Assembly (NCBI GenBank): GCA_024036415.1
Contig: JAMWET010000686.1
Coordinates: 21,692-85,691 of the forward strand
Direction: 5' to 3'
DNA: 64,000 nucleotides
DNA from: Prochilodus magdalenae
Taxonomy: Eukaryota > Chordata > Actinopteri > Characiformes > Prochilodontidae
The notes beneath the pieces are model-generated. The model was not told the DNA's origin. It saw nothing but the letters and a program-made list of their open reading frames with translations, and made no database searches. Position numbers and translations under genes: made by a program. Below are positions 60,763-64,000 of this stretch, one piece after another (the first letter of the stretch is position 1; every line of letters starts with the position of its first letter).

Positions 60763-63700
60763 CAATGTTAAATAAATATATACTAGAAATTCTATCTGCA
60801 AAAACACAGATATAACTGTAGACCCACAAAAAATATTTAAACCTCGCGGAGATAAAAAAACTATAATAATAAAAATAACAATAAATGTGCATAAATGTGT
60901 AGGTGTGCAGATATCAGCAGATAATGACTGAATAAACATTATAAACATGTACATATATTGGTATTTAGATAAAGTGTCTAGAGTATCCAGATGTTTAGAT
61001 GTACAGGATGTACAGTAGAGTGTAACAGTGCAAATAAATAAACCTCTGGTTTAACATGAGATTCAGTCCTCATCTGTCCCCTTCCCTCTTCCGGCCCCAC
61101 TGGAAAGAGTTGTAGAGCCTGATAGCTTTCGAGACAAAGGATCTCCTTAGTCTGTCTGTGGAGCAGCTCTGTGACAGCAACCTGCCACTGAACTTGCTCC
61201 TGTTGTCCATGATGATGAAGTGCCGTGGGTGCCCAGCATCATCCATAATGGACCTCCTCTCTGCCACCTCTTTTTGCCAGAGTCCAGCTCCACACCAACA
61301 ACGGACCCTGCTCGCCTGACCAGCTTGTCCAGTCACATCTCGTCTCTCTTCTTAATGCTTCCTCCCCAGCACACCACAGCATATGGATTTGATATGTAAT
61401 TTATAGCTATCTAGCTAACTGCTGGACCATGCTCATAAGATGCTCTTAAGTATCAGCGGACACGGTGGAAAATGTATACACTTGTAAAGTACAATAGTCG
61501 GGAAAACACTAAGCTGAAGCTAATGTAGAATTTAACAACCTAGAATTTAAGTAGTTTGCTAGTAACATTCTAATTACCTGTAACATGCTTCAGTGGATGC
61601 AGCTGCCTGTTTTTTGTTGGTGGTTAAAAGGTTTTAAACCATTCACATGATCAGATTAGAAAGTCTGTTATCTTGGCGTTGAACAGTATCTTTGCAGCAA
61701 ATGTCTTGCCATAGGCTATTACTAGAATTGAGGTGTAAACAGCATTTGGCATATGCAGCAGAGGAAAATTCTTCCTATATCTCCTATAATTAAACATTTC
61801 TGGCTGGTAAAATTTGGACATCTACCAGACACTGCAGGCAGGTCAACCCTGCATATAATGCAATGCAGCTATTGCCCTCTTTGACGTGATTTCTCATGCT
61901 GCACACTGGAGTACCTCTGCTCCCCTCAGGATCAGGAATAGGAACCACTTTTAGCCACAGCACTGCATAACTGCATAAGTGTTTTAGACAGTTTTAAACA
62001 CTACTTGCTTTAACATAAACATTCATTACTGAGTTGATATCACGTTTACATTATGATATATATAATGGCTAATTTCTTTTCAACTACTGTAACATATGTG
62101 TTCATCCTTTGTAGACTACCTTTCTGTAAAATTGGGAAAGAATCCTGTGAACATCTGGGATCAGCTGTGCTGGTAAACTCCTCCCTGAAAGAGCTAGACC
62201 TCAGTAACAATGACCTGGAGGACTCGGGAGCAGAGCTGCTCTCTGCTGCACTGAAGAGTCCACACAGTAAACTTGAGATACTCAGGTAAGATTTCTTTCT
62301 TGTTCTTTGGTGCTTCACCAACACGTCTCTTTATTTCCAATAGTTCTTATCAGAAAAGCCCTAGATTGGAGATGGTGAGAGAGATAAAGGTAAATAAAAA
62401 TATATTCCTCCCAACATGACTGTGTTGGAAAACCAGACAAGAGCAGAAGTCTGGTGCTGACACCGATAACAGAAAAAAGCACTGGGTAAATAAAGAATAA
62501 AGCTTTTCAAGTTTTTTTTGTTGTTGTTTACAAAGACAGCCAAATACAGTCCTAGCATTAGGAGCAGGGATTAGCCATACATGTCATTACCTAGCAGTAT
62601 ATAATGCTGAAATGTTTTAATTTATAAGTCTTCACTGCTACAATAACCCATATTTCATGTTACTTTTGTTATGTCAAAATTAAATATTATTATAACATAT
62701 TATATTATTTCAAGCAAACTGTTAAGTTTATTAAATGGTGATGATGATATACTGTGCAAGCAGTGGTGTACATGTAACTGAAATTTCATTTTACTTAACA
62801 GTCAGGTTTTTTGGCAACTGCTTCGTTAAGATGAACATAGAACCTCTCCTGCTAAATTAGATTTCTAATAGCTTGCAGAAACTAAATTCTTTAGCTACAG
62901 CTCATACACAGCATCATATCTAGGACTTCCAGAAAACCTGAAGTAACATTTTTAAGAAACATTTAAGAAAAAGTAAGTTTAAGAAAAACATGAACCATTT
63001 TTCTTATTTTCTCATCCATTATTCTCTTTTAAGTGTTAATAAGATATGTAGTCTCTAGTATTCTGGGGCAAAAGGCCCATATTGACTAAATTGAGAATAA
63101 ATTCAGATTTCAAAGAATAAAGCAGATAAAATTAGTAAATAAGTAGCACTTTCAATTAGTTCAGTGACCTTTTTATCTTTAGATGAATATTTTTATAATA
63201 AATAAGCTTTATTTCACATATACATATTAACAAGTATGCAAACATAAGTTACACTACTGTAGTTGCTTACAGTGGCACTTTACTGAATGTATATTAATAT
63301 TAATCCTGACAACAAAAAAACTGACAACAGTAACTGAAAGGATAACAAGAAGTTAACAGTTTAAAACGAGCAGATTAACAGGATTAGTGAGACGTTCTAT
63401 CTTTTTGTGTGATTATATGTATGTAAATAAGCAATCACATACATATGGCAATAAAAGTGAAAGTGAGTTAAATTACTGTAGCTGCTTATAGTCACTTTAC
63501 CTGAAGGAATATTGTAATAAAACATTACCTTAGTGGAACCACCCAAGAAGCTACAAATTACGCAAGATAATTTGTAAATGTATTTTCTAACATCATGATA
63601 TAAATAATGGCTAATTTCTTTTCAACTACTGTAACATATGTGTTCATCCTTTGTAGACTACCTTCCTGTAAAATTGGGAAGAAATCCTGTGAACATCTGG

Positions 63701-63827
63701 GATCAGCTGGGCTGGTAAACTCCTCCCTGAAAGAGCTAGACCTCAGTAACAATGACCTGGAGGACTCGGGAGCAGAGCTGCTCTCTGCTGCAATGAAGAG
63801 TCCACACAGTAAACTTGAGATACTCAG
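51590..63827 (+). CDS. NLR C: RING-FISNA-NACHT-LRR gene, partial at right edge
   Basis: My model joins 51622-51695 (start), 51954-52067, 53087-53200, 55770-57899, 58931-59104, 62115-62285 and 63657-63827, all in phase with AG/GT signals and no stop. It continues past the window, where more LRRs and possibly a linker and B30.2 are expected by analogy with NLR A. The product is a RING-bearing fish NLR very close to A in the RING-NACHT exon. It differs by two extra PSCVSMKS-type N-terminal exons, lack of A's 41-residue duplication, and a recent duplicate LRR exon pair. It looks intact. Confidence 0.8.
51954..52067 (+). CDS. NLR C exon 2: N-terminal repeat unit
   Basis: 114 bp: LQACRAEPPEPSCVSMKSNH, SMHQPPVFSNERSSTDLR. 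TTTCCAG acceptor, GTGAGA donor. This short repeated exon type is typical of fish NLRC3-like N-termini. Phase matches both neighbours. Confidence 0.75.
52068..53086. repeat. NLR C intron 2 with (GTTTA)n array
   Basis: A pentanucleotide (GTTTA)n array of about 11 units lies at 52705-52760. Another stretch, 52230-52270, echoes the end of the N-terminal exon (AGTACTGATCAGAGGTGAGA) without a full reading frame, a likely decayed exon copy. Otherwise nothing. Confidence 0.6.
53087..53200 (+). CDS. NLR C exon 3: N-terminal repeat unit, duplicate
   Basis: 114 bp: LQTYRAEPPEPSCVSMKSSN, SMLLPPQVSNEGTSTDPR. It is a clear duplicate of the exon at 51954, including flanking intron sequence on both sides. 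The frame is intact. Confidence 0.75.
53201..55769. other. NLR C intron 3
   Basis: 53330-53450 repeats the intron sequence found after exon 2. A 90-codon open stretch at 54442-54714 has no recognised domain. An LTR-like segment lies at 54950-55516. The intron ends TTTTTTCTAG at 55769. Confidence 0.45.
54950..55516 (+). mobile_element. Possible solo LTR
   Basis: The stretch is pyrimidine-rich with TGGCTTTTTGACTCCC and GACCTCC motifs, and a CTTAATAAAGCCC polyadenylation signal followed by a GC-richer tail (GCGCACGTCGGTCCTGGGTC). This arrangement resembles the R-U5 end of fish Gypsy-type LTRs. No matching second LTR, TG..CA ends or target duplication was established. Confidence 0.3.
55770..57899 (+). 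CDS. NLR C main exon: RING, FISNA and NACHT
   Basis: This 2130-bp open exon begins CGRDASVQDQ. C3HC4 RING at 55807-55935, with the same spacing as in NLR A. FISNA from about 56055 (KNRYESLFEG, YIIEGESEGVNEEHEV). Walker A GIAGIGKT at 56392-56415, Walker B VLIFDGLDES near 56608-56637, then [33 protein letters not shown]. It ends AVSNCRKAV with GTAAGT donor at 57900. Relative to A it has four extra residues after the RING (EESRKQDYC versus IEQDYC) and one copy only of the 41-residue segment. Confidence 0.93.
57900..58930. other. NLR C intron 4
   Basis: AT-rich, nothing recognised, ending TCTTGTAG. Confidence 0.5.
58931..59104 (+). CDS. NLR C LRR exon 1
   Basis: 174 bp: LAHCKLTMNSFETLCAAL, PLKELDLSNTDPQDSGVKLL. 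The conserved Cys of NSCETL is Phe here. TTGTAG acceptor, GTGAGT donor, phase correct (GT+A = Val). Confidence 0.9.
59840..60270 (+). mobile_element. Tc1-like transposon relic
   Basis: The plus strand recovers transposase C-terminal pieces across frames: FHRDCTPVHKARSIKT near 59958-60005, GLDWPAQS near 60034, EHLWDELNRRL near 60073, ARPSRPTSVSDLTNVLLEKW and IPINTF, VIAAKGRSTSY. Multiple stops and frameshifts are present. It is a different, much older Tc1 lineage than the element at 32.5 kb. Ends not defined. Confidence 0.65.
60729..60761. repeat. (CA)n microsatellite
   Basis: About 16 CA units. Confidence 0.95.
61070..61385 (-). mobile_element. Rex1-type LINE fragment
   Basis: The minus strand reads (right to left) AVVCWGGSIKKR, LVRRAG-like remnants, RSIMDDAGHPRHFIIMD, and KFSGRLLSQSCSTDRLRRSF, AIRLYNSF: the RT ORF C-terminus, as at 1374-1700 but from another subfamily. 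The 3' tail may extend down to about 60770, but no TATC repeat tail was seen. Confidence 0.75.
62115..62285 (+). CDS. NLR C LRR exon 2
   Basis: 171 bp: LPFCKIGKESCEHLGSAV, LKELDLSNNDLEDSGAELL, SKLEILR. TTTGTAG acceptor, GTAAGA donor. It is nearly identical to the exon at 63657, along with about 380 bp of shared flank. Confidence 0.9.
62286..63656. other. NLR C intron 6
   Basis: AT-rich. The first about 150 bp and last about 70 bp belong to the duplicated exon unit. Nothing else recognised. Confidence 0.5.
63657..63827 (+). CDS. NLR C LRR exon 3, duplicate of exon 2
   Basis: 171 bp: LPSCKIGKKSCEHLGSAG, LKELDLSNNDLEDSGAELL. It differs from the exon at 62115 by four residues (F/S, E/K, V/G, L/M). 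Last exon visible; the GTAAGA donor at 63828 shows that the gene continues beyond the window. Confidence 0.9.
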
Positions 63828-64000
63828 GTAAGATTTATTTCTTGTTCTTTGGTGCTTCACCAACACGTCTCTTTATTTCCAAAAGATCTTTTAATAAGTT
63901 CTCATCAGAAAATCCCTAGATTGGAGATGGTGAGAGAGATAAAGGTAAATAAAAACATATTCCTCCCAACATGACTGTTAATACTAATCAATAACAAAAG

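Larger units (their letters stand above)
59105..62114. other. NLR C intron 5, repeat-rich
   Basis: It holds a (GA)n run at about 59239-59282, a Tc1 relic (59840-60270), a (CA)n run (60729-60761) and a Rex1 LINE fragment (61070-61385), listed separately. No gene seen in the rest. Confidence 0.6.

Overview
This is teleost fish nuclear DNA. It has intron-split genes of the fish-expanded NLR (NLRC3-like / NLR-C) type, with a FISNA segment ahead of NACHT, single-exon leucine-rich repeats and a C-terminal PRY-SPRY (B30.2) exon. It also has a typical fish repeat load (Tc1, hAT, Rex1, Tx1/L1, I/Nimb-like LINE, Gypsy, AT-rich microsatellites). I cannot name the species. There are no bacterial-style operons, and all coding models rest on exon/intron logic (AG acceptors, GT donors, matching phases) read by eye.

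Layout. 1-2.9 kb: decayed copy of a multicopy fish C2H2 gene, split by a Rex1 LINE. 3.96-6.65 kb: hAT transposon with 8-bp target duplication, sitting just upstream of NLR A. 6.66-31.3 kb: NLR A, whose seven modelled exons join in frame (1129 residues): N-terminal peptide, RING-FISNA-NACHT exon, three LRR exons, a linker and a B30.2 exon. Its introns carry Tx1, Gypsy, a second Tx1 and an I/Nimb-like LINE, with minisatellites grown inside the last one. 31.3-34.1 kb: a TAGCAACC-type minisatellite, then a very young Tc1 element. 37.8-45.2 kb: NLR B, a pseudogene (stops, frameshift, lost splice donor, no RING, no B30.2). 46.2-47.7 kb: second copy of the C2H2 pseudogene. 49.5 kb to window end: NLR C, an intact RING-FISNA-NACHT gene with duplicated N-terminal and LRR exons, running off the right edge.

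The C2H2 fragment, the presumed NLR promoter and the NLR recur in the same order at 1-31 kb and 46-64 kb. The array therefore grew by a segmental duplication of roughly 46 kb, later edited by transposons and local deletions. NLR A and C are expected to be cytosolic immune sensors: NACHT for nucleotide-driven oligomerisation, LRR and B30.2 for recognition. The N-terminal RING suggests built-in E3 ubiquitin ligase activity, a TRIM-like front and back around an NLR core. The most notable points are this RING-NACHT-B30.2 architecture, an ISRE-like site kept in NLR C but lost in NLR A, the hAT inserted beside it, and a 22-bp minisatellite grown out of LINE reverse-transcriptase coding sequence.
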